Below are positions 1-7,092 of a DNA stretch of 17,958 nt, piece by piece. The position numbers and the translations under genes were made by a program. How positions within the stretch are numbered: the first letter of the stretch is position 1; the number at the start of each line of letters is the position of its first letter. The DNA lies in contig JASJAL010000003.1 in assembly GCA_030067055.1 (NCBI GenBank), positions 1 through 17,958 on the forward strand, written 5' to 3'. The notes under the pieces were generated by a model. It was not told where the DNA came from, did no database searches, and saw nothing but the letters and a program-made list of their open reading frames with translations. Source of the DNA: Kiloniellales bacterium (GTDB lineage: Bacteria > Pseudomonadota > Alphaproteobacteria > Kiloniellales > JAKSBE01).

Positions 1-170
1 GGTCACCTAATCTGTGTCTCGGGACTGCCAGACCGCCGGCGGCCGGCGTGATGGATTCGCCTGCGGGTCCGAGAGTTTCGGCAATTGCGGTTAAGGCCGG
101 GTAAACCTCCGGGAAACCCCGGCCCGCGCTTGTTCGTCTTCGGCCCTTGAGGCAAGCTGGGCTTCGAAAC

Positions 171-523
171 GGAGGAGGCAAGAGATGAGCGAGCCGGGAC
201 GCGGGGTCCATGACATGGGCGGCCTGCCGGCCGGCCCGGTCGAGCGCAGCGAGCACGACTATGCGCTCTGGGAGAAGCGGGTCGATGCCCTGCTTGTGCT
301 GTTGTCGGACAAGCAGCGCCGCCTGCTGCGGGTCGACGAGCTGCGCCGCGGTATCGAGCAGCTCGGCGAGGCCGCCTACGAGGACATGACCTACTACCAG
401 CGCTGGATCGCCTCGATTACCGGAAATCTGCTCGAGAAGGGCGTCCTGACCAGCGACGAGCTCGGCCGCAAGATGGCAGAGGTCGAGGGCCGCGAGGCCA
501 CAGACCCGGACCGGCAGGGCTGA
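171..523 (+). CDS. scnB: Thiocyanate hydrolase/nitrile hydratase family, N-terminal half of the beta subunit (ScnB-like); coding part starts at 185
   Basis: This 112-residue protein matches only the N-terminal half of a nitrile hydratase beta subunit. It has the early HDMGG motif (residues 9-13), then a WEKRVDAL helix (29-36), a DELRR segment (51-55) and the helical YYQRWIASI...LLEKGVLTSDEL stretch (70-93). In single-chain beta subunits an SH3-like half follows; here that half is the next gene, five bases downstream. This split is known from thiocyanate hydrolase (beta and alpha chains) and a few three-subunit nitrile hydratases. Arg54 sits where the family has a conserved Arg that contacts the oxidised cysteine ligands, but I placed it by eye. 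The ATG at 185 is set by a strong GGAGGA ribosome site at 171-176, which is included in the span. It should form one half of the substrate pocket of a cobalt enzyme with the next two products. Family assignment is firm; thiocyanate rather than nitrile as substrate is inferred. Confidence 0.8.
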
Positions 524-528
524 CGCCG

Positions 529-831
529 ATGGCTCGTTTCGCCCCGGGAGACCGCGTCCGCGTCCACTTCGCCCATCCGCCGGGCCACCTGCGCACCCCG
601 ACCTACGTCCGCGGCAAGTCGGGCGTGATCGAGCGGATCTGCGGCAGTTTCCCCAACCCGGAGGAACTGGCCTTCGGCCGCGACGGCCAGCCGGCCCGGC
701 CGCTGTACCGGGTCCGCTTCGCCCAGACCGAGGTCTGGCCGGACTACCAGGGCCGGAACGCCGACTGCGTCGAGGTCGAGATCTACGAGCACTGGCTGGA
801 ACCCCTCAACGAGAGCAAGAGCGAGTCATGA
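529..831 (+). CDS. scnA: Thiocyanate hydrolase/nitrile hydratase family, SH3-like C-terminal half of the beta subunit (ScnA-like)
   Basis: The 100-residue product matches the C-terminal SH3-like barrel of nitrile hydratase beta subunits almost end to end. It opens with FAPGDRVRV (4-12), continues with PPGHLRTPTYVRGKSGVIE (17-35) and PLYRVRF (58-64), and closes with the EIYEHWLEPL segment (84-93). Arg22 or Arg28 in the TPTYVRG region should correspond to the beta-subunit Arg that hydrogen-bonds the modified cysteines of the metal site. In thiocyanate hydrolase this half is the separate alpha chain. The gene starts five bases after the previous stop and its own stop overlaps the next start (ATGA at 828-831), so the three genes are almost certainly translated together. 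The protein is not catalytic alone; it completes the subunit that covers the metal-binding chain. Annotation pipelines may call it simply an SH3-like domain protein. Confidence 0.82.
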   Translation: MARFAPGDRVRVHFAHPPGHLRTPTYVRGKSGVIERICGSFPNPEELAFGRDGQPARPLYRVRFAQTEVWPDYQGRNADCVEVEIYEHWLEPLNESKSES

Positions 832-1451
832 GCCACGACCACGACCACGCGCCGCCGCCCGACCAGGACGGGCCGCTCAGCTACTACCAGGTGATGGAAA
901 CCGCGGTCCGGGAGCTGCTGATCGAGAAGGGCATCCTGACCGCCGACGAGGTCCGGGCCGCGGTCGAGGCGATGGACGCGCGCAGCCCGGCAATCGGCGC
1001 CCGGGTGGTCGCCCGGGCCTGGACCGATCCCGCCTTCAAGGAGCGGCTGCTGGCCGACGGTTCGGCCGCCTGCGCCGAGCTGGGGATCGACATGGGGCCG
1101 ACCCACCTGGTCGTGGTCGAGAACAACCCGCAGGTCCACAACGTGATCGTCTGCACGCTCTGCTCCTGCTACCCGCGCTTCCTGCTCGGCCTACCGCCGG
1201 ACTGGTACAAAGCCCGCCCCTACCGTTCGCGCGTGGTCCGCGAGCCCCGCGCCGTGTTGCGGGAGTTCGGCACCGAGATAGCGGAGGACGTCGAGGTCCG
1301 GGTTCACGATTCCACGGCCGATATGCGCTACATGGTGCTGCCGCTGCGTCCTGCGGGTACCGAGGGCTGGGACGAGGCCAGGCTCGCGGAGCTGGTGACC
1401 CGGGATTGCATGATCGGCGTAACGGCACCGAAAGCCCCATCAACTCATTGA
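828..1451 (+). CDS. scnC: Cobalt-type catalytic subunit, thiocyanate hydrolase gamma/nitrile hydratase alpha family
   Basis: This 207-residue metal-binding subunit has the motif C109-T-L-C112-S-C114; in the family, the last two Cys are oxidised to sulfinic and sulfenic acids and the metal is held by Cys and backbone amides. Thr at the second position is typical of cobalt enzymes (iron forms carry Ser). The motif is followed by YPR, so Arg117 replaces the Trp usual in nitrile hydratases. At the equivalent site thiocyanate hydrolase has an Arg (gamma Arg136) known to set substrate preference. The N-terminus MSHDHDH is His-rich, as I recall for thiocyanate hydrolase gamma. The rest (GLPPDWYK, REPRAVLREFG, RYMVLPLRPAGTEGW, VTRDCMIGV) is normal for the family. 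Reaction if correct: thiocyanate + 2 H2O to carbonyl sulfide + ammonia. No separate activator (P15K-like) gene is visible downstream. A nitrile substrate is not excluded. Confidence 0.83.
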   Translation: MSHDHDHAPPPDQDGPLSYYQVMETAVRELLIEKGILTADEVRAAVEAMDARSPAIGARVVARAWTDPAFKERLLADGSAACAELGIDMGPTHLVVVENNPQVHNVIVCTLCSCYPRFLLGLPPDWYKARPYRSRVVREPRAVLREFGTEIAEDVEVRVHDSTADMRYMVLPLRPAGTEGWDEARLAELVTRDCMIGVTAPKAPSTH

Positions 1452-1573
1452 AATAGATTGATTCTGCCCTCTCGGACCTGGACTCCCGGGCGGCGCGACC
1501 CCAAATCTTCCAGGAACGGCACGAAGACGGCCGGCAAAGAGGCGACGAACCGTCTCGGGAGTAGAAGGGGAAC

Positions 1574-2188
1574 ATGAGCTCAGCGGACCAAGCGTTCGAC
1601 GCAGGCCAGACCCGGTGGTACCTCAAGGTCGGCGACCAGAGCCACGGCCCCTACGGCCGTGACGAGATCGCCCGCTACCTCGGCGAGGGCCGAATCAGCC
1701 CGCATTCCCTGCTGGCCCGCGAGGGCAGCGACGACTGGCGGATCGCCCGCGACGACCCGGAGCTGGCGCCGCTCTTCGGCGGACAGGCCGGCACCGCGAC
1801 ACCGCCACCGCAAACAGCCCCGGCCGAGCGGGATGCCGCCCTGGCTCTTCCCCAATTGCCCGACACCCTTTGGGCACACATCGTTTACGGGCTCTACGCC
1901 TCGCTGCTCCTCGGCGTATCGGCGCCGCTGGTCGTGGTCGGCGCCATCATGGCGCATGTGAACCTCGAGCGCGTGCGCGGCAGCTGGCTGGAATCGCACT
2001 ACCTCTGGCAGATCCGCACCTTCTGGATCGCCCTGCCGGTCGCCCTGATCGGCAGCTTCACGGCCATCATCTTTATCGGTTGGCTTTTCCTGTTCGCCGC
2101 CTGGCTGTGGGTGATCTACCGGGCGATCAAGGGTTGGCTGCTGCTCTACCGGGAAGAGCCCATCGAGGACCCCAAGGCCTTCCTCTAG
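1574..2188 (+). CDS. GYF_2 (DUF4339) domain protein with C-terminal DUF4870-like membrane domain
   Basis: The 204-residue protein begins with a GYF_2/DUF4339 domain (about residues 14-68: WYLKVGDQSHGPYGRDEI, then SLLAREGSDDW), a small fold thought to bind proline-rich peptides. A Pro/Ala linker (70-95) follows. The C-terminal half is membrane-embedded, with helices at about 101-128 and 149-185. The segment ESHYLWQIRTFWIAL (140-154) is characteristic of small DUF4870-like membrane proteins, so this looks like a cytoplasmic GYF_2 domain tethered to such an anchor. No enzyme motif is visible and the function is unknown. The ATG at 1574 follows AGAAGGGG at 1563-1570. The gene lies 122 bases after the hydrolase operon on the same strand; I see no convincing terminator or promoter between them, so read-through is possible, but nothing ties the functions together. 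It ends facing the Mla operon. Confidence 0.8.
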   Translation: MSSADQAFDAGQTRWYLKVGDQSHGPYGRDEIARYLGEGRISPHSLLAREGSDDWRIARDDPELAPLFGGQAGTATPPPQTAPAERDAALALPQLPDTLWAHIVYGLYASLLLGVSAPLVVVGAIMAHVNLERVRGSWLESHYLWQIRTFWIALPVALIGSFTAIIFIGWLFLFAAWLWVIYRAIKGWLLLYREEPIEDPKAFL

Positions 2189-2208
2189 GGTCTTCCCGTT
2201 GGAAGATC
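2189..2208. terminator. Hairpin between convergent genes, candidate bidirectional terminator
   Basis: Directly after the TAG of the GYF_2 gene, GGTCTTCC (2189-2196) can pair with GGAAGATC (2201-2208) around a CGTT loop. The stem is 8 bp with one G-U pair. It fills almost the whole 27-base gap between two convergent genes, the right place for a shared terminator. There is no U-tract on either strand, so it may instead be an RNA 3'-end protector or work with Rho. Confidence 0.45.
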
Positions 2209-2215
2209 CGACACC

Positions 2216-2923
2216 TCAAGCCGGTGGCTGGAAGTTCTCCTCGCCGGTCAGGATCGTCCACTCGACCAGGCGGCGCAGAACCTTGCCGAGGGCCTCGTCG
2301 AACGCGACGATAATGTCAGGCATCAGGTTTGCCTCGGCCTGGCTGAGGTGCTCGAGGTTGGTCGAGCCGACGATGGACCGCTTGGGCATCTTCACCAGCT
2401 TGACGTTGATCGCGACCCGGACCTTGGGGTTGCCGCCTTCGAAGTATTCGGCCTGAAACTCCCGCAGCTCCGACTTGAGGACGAAGTCCGCGCGCAGGCC
2501 GATAGCCTCGCGCCCGATCGACACGATCCGGCCCGAGTTCTCGAAAGACTCGACCATCAGTGTCTGGACCATCTGCGGCGCCAGGTCGGTCCAGCTGGAG
2601 CGGGCGTAGTACTCCAGCTGCGTCGGATCTCGTTGCAGGGCGACCCGGGTCGTGTTCAGGCTGGCATCGGCGATCGGCGGCTCCAGGATCAGCTGCCAAT
2701 CGACTTCCGGAAGGTCCTCCGGAAAGCTGCTTTTCGGCGTCAGGCGATAGAGGTTGGGCGGCGGCCCCTGGCCGGGGACCGAGAGATCGCAAGCCGCCGC
2801 CAGGGCGGCCAAGGGCCCGGCTGCCGCCAGGCGCAGGACCCCCCGCCGCGGCAGCCCCCCGCCGGACGCCCTGGCGCGCGCGATGGCGGGCCGGCTACTG
2901 AGCGGGTTCCAGACCGGCTTCAT
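2216..2923 (-). CDS. ABC-type transport auxiliary lipoprotein (PqiC/YmbA-like), Mla-type system
   Basis: The 235-residue product has an N-terminal export signal with a twin-arginine-like stretch (LPRRGVLRLAAAG, residues 24-36) ending in LAAAC, so Cys45 is the probable lipidated residue. The lipobox is imperfect because Ala, not Leu/Val/Ile, is at -3. The mature part resembles the periplasmic auxiliary lipoproteins that accompany MCE transporters: NLYRLTPKSSF at the start of the mature chain, LILEPPIADASLNTTR, then an alpha/beta fold ending LGKVLRRLVEWTIL. In related systems such lipoproteins sit at the outer membrane and dock the MCE protein. The frame is open much further upstream, but the ATG at 2923 is the sensible start: it overlaps the MCE gene by 29 bases and is the only ATG close before the signal sequence. 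It is the last gene of the operon. Confidence 0.78.
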   Translation of the reverse strand: MKPVWNPLSSRPAIARARASGGGLPRRGVLRLAAAGPLAALAAACDLSVPGQGPPPNLYRLTPKSSFPEDLPEVDWQLILEPPIADASLNTTRVALQRDPTQLEYYARSSWTDLAPQMVQTLMVESFENSGRIVSIGREAIGLRADFVLKSELREFQAEYFEGGNPKVRVAINVKLVKMPKRSIVGSTNLEHLSQAEANLMPDIIVAFDEALGKVLRRLVEWTILTGEENFQPPA

Positions 2924-3920
2924 AGCCCTGCTGCTGATCGCCAAAGAGAAAACGTGCGGGATCCCGTTCGACCTCGGTTGCCACGCGCTTGAAGGAAACC
3001 ACCAGCTCCCGCGCCTCGGTGAGGAGCGTCGAAAGCTCGTAAAGCCCGGTCTCCGTGAAGTCGCGGATCGGCCCGCGGTTCTCGGCCACCAAAGCCTTGG
3101 CTTCCTTCGACAGCTCGCGCAGGCCATCCGCCATGGCACGGAGGTCGCTGATCGTACTTTCTATGCTGCCGGCGTTCTCCTCGATGACCCCGTCCATGTT
3201 GCGGGCGACATCCTCGAAGGCGTCGAGAACCGACTCCGCCTGCTCGACCACGGATGCGATGGTGCTGTCCAGTCGGTTGGCCAGGGACTCGACGCTTTCG
3301 GCCGCGCCGCGCAGGCTCGAGGTCATCGCCGAAGCATCGGCAATCAGCTGGTCCAGTTCCTCGCGCCGTTCGGCAAGTGCCGCGGTGATCGTCGCGACGT
3401 TCTGAAGGGTTTCAGAGATCGCTTGACGGTTTTCCTCGTTCAGGATGTCGGCTACCTGGATCAAGATGTCGTCGATGCTGCCGATCAACTTGTCGAAAGC
3501 CAGTGGCTCGGACTCGATCACTGGCAGCCTCTCCCCCTCCTTGGCCACCAGGGCCGGCGCAGCGTGGCTGCCGCCGGCGAGCTGGACGTAGAGCGCACCG
3601 CTGGTCAGGCTGAGCAGGTTCAGGGACGCAACCGTGTCCTCGCGCACCGGGGTCTCGGCCTCGATCTCGATGGTCACGAGCACCCGAGTGACGTCGGTCG
3701 GGTCGATTGAGATCGACGTCACCTCACCGACGGTGATGCCGCGGTACTTGACCTGGCCGCCGACCTGCAGACCGGTCACCGAGCTCTCGAAATAGATGTC
3801 GTAGCGGGCGAATTGGGTGTCGAACTGTACCTTGGCCAGCCAGATCACGAAGCCGATCAGGCCGGCGGTCAGCGCCAGTACGAAGCTTCCGACCAGAAGA
3901 TAGTTGGCGCGTGTCTCCAT
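2895..3920 (-). CDS. mlaD: MlaD-family MCE domain substrate-binding protein
   Basis: This 341-residue protein has one N-terminal transmembrane helix (about 7-30, opening METRANYLLVGSFVL as in MlaD-type proteins). A single MCE domain follows (about 38-118) with the hallmark GLQVGGQVKYRGITVGEV run and NLLSLTSGALYVQL near its end. A long, heptad-rich helical region (about 140-315) is followed by the family's usual tail, RDPARFLFGDQQQGYEAG. MCE proteins form hexameric rings in the periplasm that carry phospholipids between the membranes; the helical region may extend the channel. With 341 residues it is longer than E. coli MlaD (about 180) and closer to the long alphaproteobacterial forms. It starts three bases after the ATPase stop and overlaps the lipoprotein start, so the genes are translationally coupled. 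Confidence 0.92.
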   Translation of the reverse strand: METRANYLLVGSFVLALTAGLIGFVIWLAKVQFDTQFARYDIYFESSVTGLQVGGQVKYRGITVGEVTSISIDPTDVTRVLVTIEIEAETPVREDTVASLNLLSLTSGALYVQLAGGSHAAPALVAKEGERLPVIESEPLAFDKLIGSIDDILIQVADILNEENRQAISETLQNVATITAALAERREELDQLIADASAMTSSLRGAAESVESLANRLDSTIASVVEQAESVLDAFEDVARNMDGVIEENAGSIESTISDLRAMADGLRELSKEAKALVAENRGPIRDFTETGLYELSTLLTEARELVVSFKRVATEVERDPARFLFGDQQQGYEAGLEPAQ

Positions 3921-3923
3921 GAC

Positions 3924-4718
3924 TCACACCCCCACGCGCTCGGCCACGACATCCCCCAAGGCAGCCCGTCCGCGTGGCCCGCGGAAGTACTCCTGGATCC
4001 AGGGATGGGGGTCCTCCATCAGCTCGGTCATGGTGCCGACCTTGATATTTTTGTCAACAAGCACCGAGATGCGGTCGCAGATGGTGTGCAGACTGTCCAG
4101 GTCATGGGTCACCATCACGACGGTCAGCCCCATCGCATTGCGCAGGTCGAGGATGAGCTGATCGAAGTTGGCGGCGCCGATCGGATCCAGGCCCGCGGTC
4201 GGCTCGTCGAGGAAGACGATCTCCGGATCCAGCGCCAGCGCCCGTGCCAAGCCGGCCCGCTTGCGCATGCCGCCCGAGAGCTCCGAGGGATACTTGCCGC
4301 AGGCCTCGGGCGGCAGGCCGACCATGTGAACCTTGAGCGCGGCCAGATCGGCGCTGAGATCCGGCGGCAGCTTGAGGTGCTCCTTCATCGGCACCGCGAT
4401 GTTCTGCCCGACCGTCAGCGACGAGAACAGCGCGCCATCCTGGAACAGCACGCCCCAGCGCCGCTGGATCTCCAGGCGCCCTTGTGCGGAGAGCGCGCCC
4501 AGGTCGCGGCCCAGCACCTCGATCCGGCCGGCGGCCGGCGTGATCAGCCCGATGATGGTCCGCAAGAGGACCGACTTGCCGGTGCCCGAGCCGCCGACGA
4601 TACCCATGACCTCGCCGCGCCGGACGTCGAAATTCAGTCCGTCGTGGATCACCTGGCGACCGAACTGGGTCCGCAGGCCGGCGACCCGGATCACGCTGTC
4701 GTCGTGTCGCGCGTTCAT
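3924..4718 (-). CDS. mlaF: MlaF-type ABC transporter ATPase
   Basis: The 264-residue cytoplasmic ATPase has every nucleotide-binding motif: Walker A GGSGTGKS (42-49), Q-loop Gln93 (LFQDGALF), signature LSGGM (147-151), Walker B IVFLDE (167-172) with catalytic Glu172, D-loop AGLDP and switch His205 (VTHDL). The sequence MRKRAGLARAL after the signature is typical of MlaF/Ttg2A rather than other ABC families. It should power the MlaE permease encoded just upstream to move phospholipids. The start (ATG at 4718) overlaps the permease stop by four bases (ATGA). Nothing is missing and the length is normal. Confidence 0.95.
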   Translation of the reverse strand: MNARHDDSVIRVAGLRTQFGRQVIHDGLNFDVRRGEVMGIVGGSGTGKSVLLRTIIGLITPAAGRIEVLGRDLGALSAQGRLEIQRRWGVLFQDGALFSSLTVGQNIAVPMKEHLKLPPDLSADLAALKVHMVGLPPEACGKYPSELSGGMRKRAGLARALALDPEIVFLDEPTAGLDPIGAANFDQLILDLRNAMGLTVVMVTHDLDSLHTICDRISVLVDKNIKVGTMTELMEDPHPWIQEYFRGPRGRAALGDVVAERVGV

Positions 4719-5887
4719 ATCCCGACCACCGAGGCAAAGACCGACAGCACGGCGTCGATCACGATCACGAGGAAGATCGATTCGACCACGGAGCGAGTGG
4801 TCTGCTCGCCCACCGAGGCGGCGTCGCCCTTGACCTTCAGTCCTTCGAAACAGCCGACCATGGCGATGACGAAGGCGAAGGGTAGGGCCTTGAGGACGCC
4901 GAACCAGAAGGAGCCGAGCGTGACCGCGTTGTTCAGCTGCCGGAGGAACTGCACGAAGGTGATGTCCAGGGCGGCATTGGCCATGACAGCGCCCCCTAGC
5001 AGGCCCATGAGCACGGCGTAGAAGGTCAGCAGCGGCAAGGTGATCGTCAGCGCGATCACCCGGGGCACGACCAGGACCTCGATAGGGTCGAGGCCGATGG
5101 TGGTCATGGCGTCGACTTCCTGGTTCACCTTCATCGTCCCGATCTGCGCGGTGAAGGCACTGCCTGAGCGGCCAGCGACGATGATCGCGGTCAGGATGAC
5201 ACCCATCTCGCGCAACATGGCGACGCCGACGATGTTGACCGTGAAGATCTGGGCGCCGAACTTCGCCAGCTGGTCGGCGCTCTGGTAGGCCAGGACGATG
5301 CCGATCAGGAAGCTCAGCAAGCCGACGATCGGCATGGCGTTGAGGCCGGTCGATTCCATGTGGCTGACGACGGACACCAGCCGGAGGCGCCGCGGCTGGA
5401 CCAGGCAGCGGCCGAGTGTCACCAGCAGCAGCCCGAGGAAATTCACCAGCTCGGTTGCCGCGTGCATCGCCGAGAAGGTCCCGGCGCCCAGGCGCTCGAT
5501 CATGGCGACGACCGGGTTGACGTCCGGCGGCTCGATCGGCGGATGCTCAACATCGTGCCGGGTCACCGTTGCCAGCAGGGTGGCCACGGCCTCGGTCGCG
5601 CCGGTCACCTCCACGGCAGTCCCGGCAGCCTCGCAGGCCTTGACCTCGCGCTGGATCAACCAGGCGCCCGCCGTATCGATGCGCATCAGCTTTGCGAGAT
5701 CGAAGCGGAGCCGCGCCGGCGGGGCCGCCACCTCTGTTGAGATCGCCCGCTCGCAGGCAAGCAGCGTCGGCGCCGTCCAGTCGCCCTGAAGGACCAGAAC
5801 CCGGACGTCCGCCTGCTCCCGAACCTCTACCGGCCCGGCAGATCGATCGCCCGCATCACGCCCCGCCTCCGCGCTCAAGCTCGCCAC
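4715..5887 (-). CDS. mlaE: MlaE-type ABC permease with fused N-terminal STAS domain
   Basis: The product (about 390 residues) joins a STAS domain (about residues 20-105; APPARLRFDLAKLMRIDTAGAWLI is its core) to an MlaE/YrbE permease (about 135-390). The permease shows the family run MLREMGVILTAIIVAGRSGSAF, then EVDAMTTIGLDPIEVLVVPR. In E. coli the STAS protein MlaB is separate and stabilises the complex; here it is fused, and no separate mlaB is present. Several membrane helices lie between about 135 and the end. I chose the GTG at 5887 because GGAAGGA lies at 5893-5899, six bases upstream; an in-frame GTG at 5902 would add five residues but has no clear ribosome site. This is the first gene of the permease-ATPase-MCE-lipoprotein operon, which probably maintains outer-membrane lipid asymmetry. 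Confidence 0.9.
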   Translation of the reverse strand: MASLSAEAGRDAGDRSAGPVEVREQADVRVLVLQGDWTAPTLLACERAISTEVAAPPARLRFDLAKLMRIDTAGAWLIQREVKACEAAGTAVEVTGATEAVATLLATVTRHDVEHPPIEPPDVNPVVAMIERLGAGTFSAMHAATELVNFLGLLLVTLGRCLVQPRRLRLVSVVSHMESTGLNAMPIVGLLSFLIGIVLAYQSADQLAKFGAQIFTVNIVGVAMLREMGVILTAIIVAGRSGSAFTAQIGTMKVNQEVDAMTTIGLDPIEVLVVPRVIALTITLPLLTFYAVLMGLLGGAVMANAALDITFVQFLRQLNNAVTLGSFWFGVLKALPFAFVIAMVGCFEGLKVKGDAASVGEQTTRSVVESIFLVIVIDAVLSVFASVVGI

Positions 5888-6042
5888 GGCATTCCTTCCC
5901 ACACGCCAGATCGCCGTCGAAGCAGCATAAAGGAACTTTGATGCAAAGGAAATTCAAGCGGTTACAAGCGAAATTGGGCTCGGAGTACCACCGGAGGTGG
6001 CGGCCTGGCCAAATCGATCCCGAATCCTGGGAGATTTCCGGC
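5888..6042 (-). other. Intergenic region upstream of the Mla operon
   Basis: This 155-base gap must hold the end signal of the DUF4132 gene and the promoter of the Mla operon. CCACC-GGA-GGTGG (5988-6000) is a short hairpin about 43 bases after the DUF4132 stop, with no U-tract. The stretch 5930-5975 is distinctly AT-richer than its surroundings and includes a 10-base-spaced direct repeat, TTCAAGCG (5953-5960) and TACAAGCG (5963-5970), a possible protein-binding site. I cannot assign -35 and -10 boxes with confidence. Confidence 0.35.
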
Positions 6043-6855
6043 TCAGAGGGTCCCGTCGTTGCCGACGCTCGAGCCGATGACGAAAAACTCGACGTCGCGG
6101 AGGACTTCCGAGAACACCACTTCAGGCACCGCAGAGAGGCTCAGGCGTTCACCGCCCAGGTCACGGAAGCAGACCTGATCGGTGGTGAGGTGTGGCAAAC
6201 CGTTGGCGTTGGCCGAACCCTCTGTGGCCATGGGTTCGATCCAGAACTCGGCGGCAAGTCCCCAGGATTCGAGGGCCAGGGTCGGAACGTTGAACCCGCC
6301 CCCGACTCGTTGCAGGTCATAGGCCCAGCCGCGATTCTGGCAGAGTACGGCGAACTTCTCTTGATCGAGGATATGTGCGGCGAAGCGCTTGGAATAGCTG
6401 CCGGTCCGCCGGTCGGCCTCGGTCAGGGCGTAACTTTCCCGGTGCGCTTGGCGGAATGGCTGGCGGACCCCGAGGGCCTGCAGCCGGTGCCGCCAGGCCA
6501 GCACCTCCTCCGCCGAAACCGTCACAGGATGCCAGAGGGTGACGCCGGTCTCGCTCAATGGAGCTTCGATGTCGCAGTCCTGAAGGCCCCGCAGGCCGTC
6601 TTGCGTGAGCAAACCGCTGCGGACCGCGCCGGCACTCTCGAAGCTCCAGATCAGGCCGGCGACGATCGGCGCCAGGTCTACGGCCTCGACATAGTCCTGC
6701 CGCCAGGCCGCATGGGACAGCGGCTGCCGGCGGAGGAACAAGGACTCGATCTTGCGGAGGATACGGTCGCTGTTTGACATCGCCAAATCGGGGGTCGAAT
6801 GCGGGCACCCCATAAGCCAAGTGCGTCCTCGTGGGGACGCCGGATCTGCGGTCAT
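6043..6855 (-). CDS. Short stand-alone DUF4132 domain protein
   Basis: The 270-residue protein matches DUF4132, as found in MolR-like proteins: residues about 30-65 form an amphipathic segment (ILRKIESLFLRRQPL, then VAGLIWSFE), followed by LWHPVTVSAEEVLAWRHRL, QPFRQAHRESYALTEAD, YSKRFAAHIL and RGWAYDL, ending VPEVVFSEVLRDVEFFVIGSS. Families with this domain are usually far longer, with HEAT-like or WGR regions before it and a conserved tail after it; both are absent. The 150 bases after the stop show no continuation, so this is either a real minimal version or a remnant that stayed open. The ATG at 6855 is preferred because GGGAGG precedes it by four bases; an internal ATG at 6780 has no ribosome site. 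The function of DUF4132 is unknown. A promoter with a perfect CRP-type palindrome lies upstream, which argues for expression. Confidence 0.72.
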   Translation of the reverse strand: MTADPASPRGRTWLMGCPHSTPDLAMSNSDRILRKIESLFLRRQPLSHAAWRQDYVEAVDLAPIVAGLIWSFESAGAVRSGLLTQDGLRGLQDCDIEAPLSETGVTLWHPVTVSAEEVLAWRHRLQALGVRQPFRQAHRESYALTEADRRTGSYSKRFAAHILDQEKFAVLCQNRGWAYDLQRVGGGFNVPTLALESWGLAAEFWIEPMATEGSANANGLPHLTTDQVCFRDLGGERLSLSAVPEVVFSEVLRDVEFFVIGSSVGNDGTL

Positions 6856-6993
6856 GTCGCCTCCCTCGACCCAACCGAAAAGACCGCGGCCAAGGCCCCG
6901 GTCTTCAGTCAGAAAACCAGTTCTCGTCTCCCGCGCCGCAGCATTCGGGCTGGCTTCCCCGGTTCGCCAGCGGCATCGCCTCAATTCACCAGC

Positions 6994-7022
6994 TTAGCGT
7001 CCTGGAGTTAACAGAATGTCAA
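6994..7022 (-). promoter_or_regulatory. Candidate sigma70-type promoter for the DUF4132 gene
   Basis: On the - strand, TTGACA (7022-7017) is a perfect -35 hexamer. Seventeen bases later comes CGCTAA (6999-6994), a weak -10. The 5' leader would be about 130 bases. A weak -10 with an activator site upstream is the usual arrangement of an activator-dependent promoter. Confidence 0.4.
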
Positions 7023-7039
7023 GTAACGCAGCTAAAGGT

Positions 7040-7055
7040 TGTGACAAAACTCACA
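7040..7055. promoter_or_regulatory. Perfect CRP/FNR-type palindrome, TGTGA-N6-TCACA
   Basis: TGTGA (7040-7044), six bases, then TCACA (7051-7055): an exact match to the symmetric core of CRP-family binding sites. Its centre (7047.5) lies about 60 bases upstream of the start point predicted from the candidate promoter at 7022-6994, close to the classical -61.5 position of CRP activation. The same sequence recurs, slightly degenerate, at 12625-12640. FNR-type sites have TTGAT-N4-ATCAA instead, so a CRP-like (cAMP) regulator fits better. Confidence 0.6.
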
Positions 7056-7092
7056 GAACGGCGGCCGCGAGCCGCATGGGGGGCTCGTCGAT

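Noticed and set aside
1..184. Possible end of an upstream gene
   Set aside because: No frame shows recognisable protein sequence. It is best read as the leader/promoter region of the hydratase operon, with no promoter boxes I can assign.
5692..6777. 361-codon + strand frame with an ATG at 5941 and AAGGAAC before it
   Set aside because: It runs antisense through the Mla permease start and the DUF4132 gene and shows no protein-like features. The ribosome-site match looks accidental.
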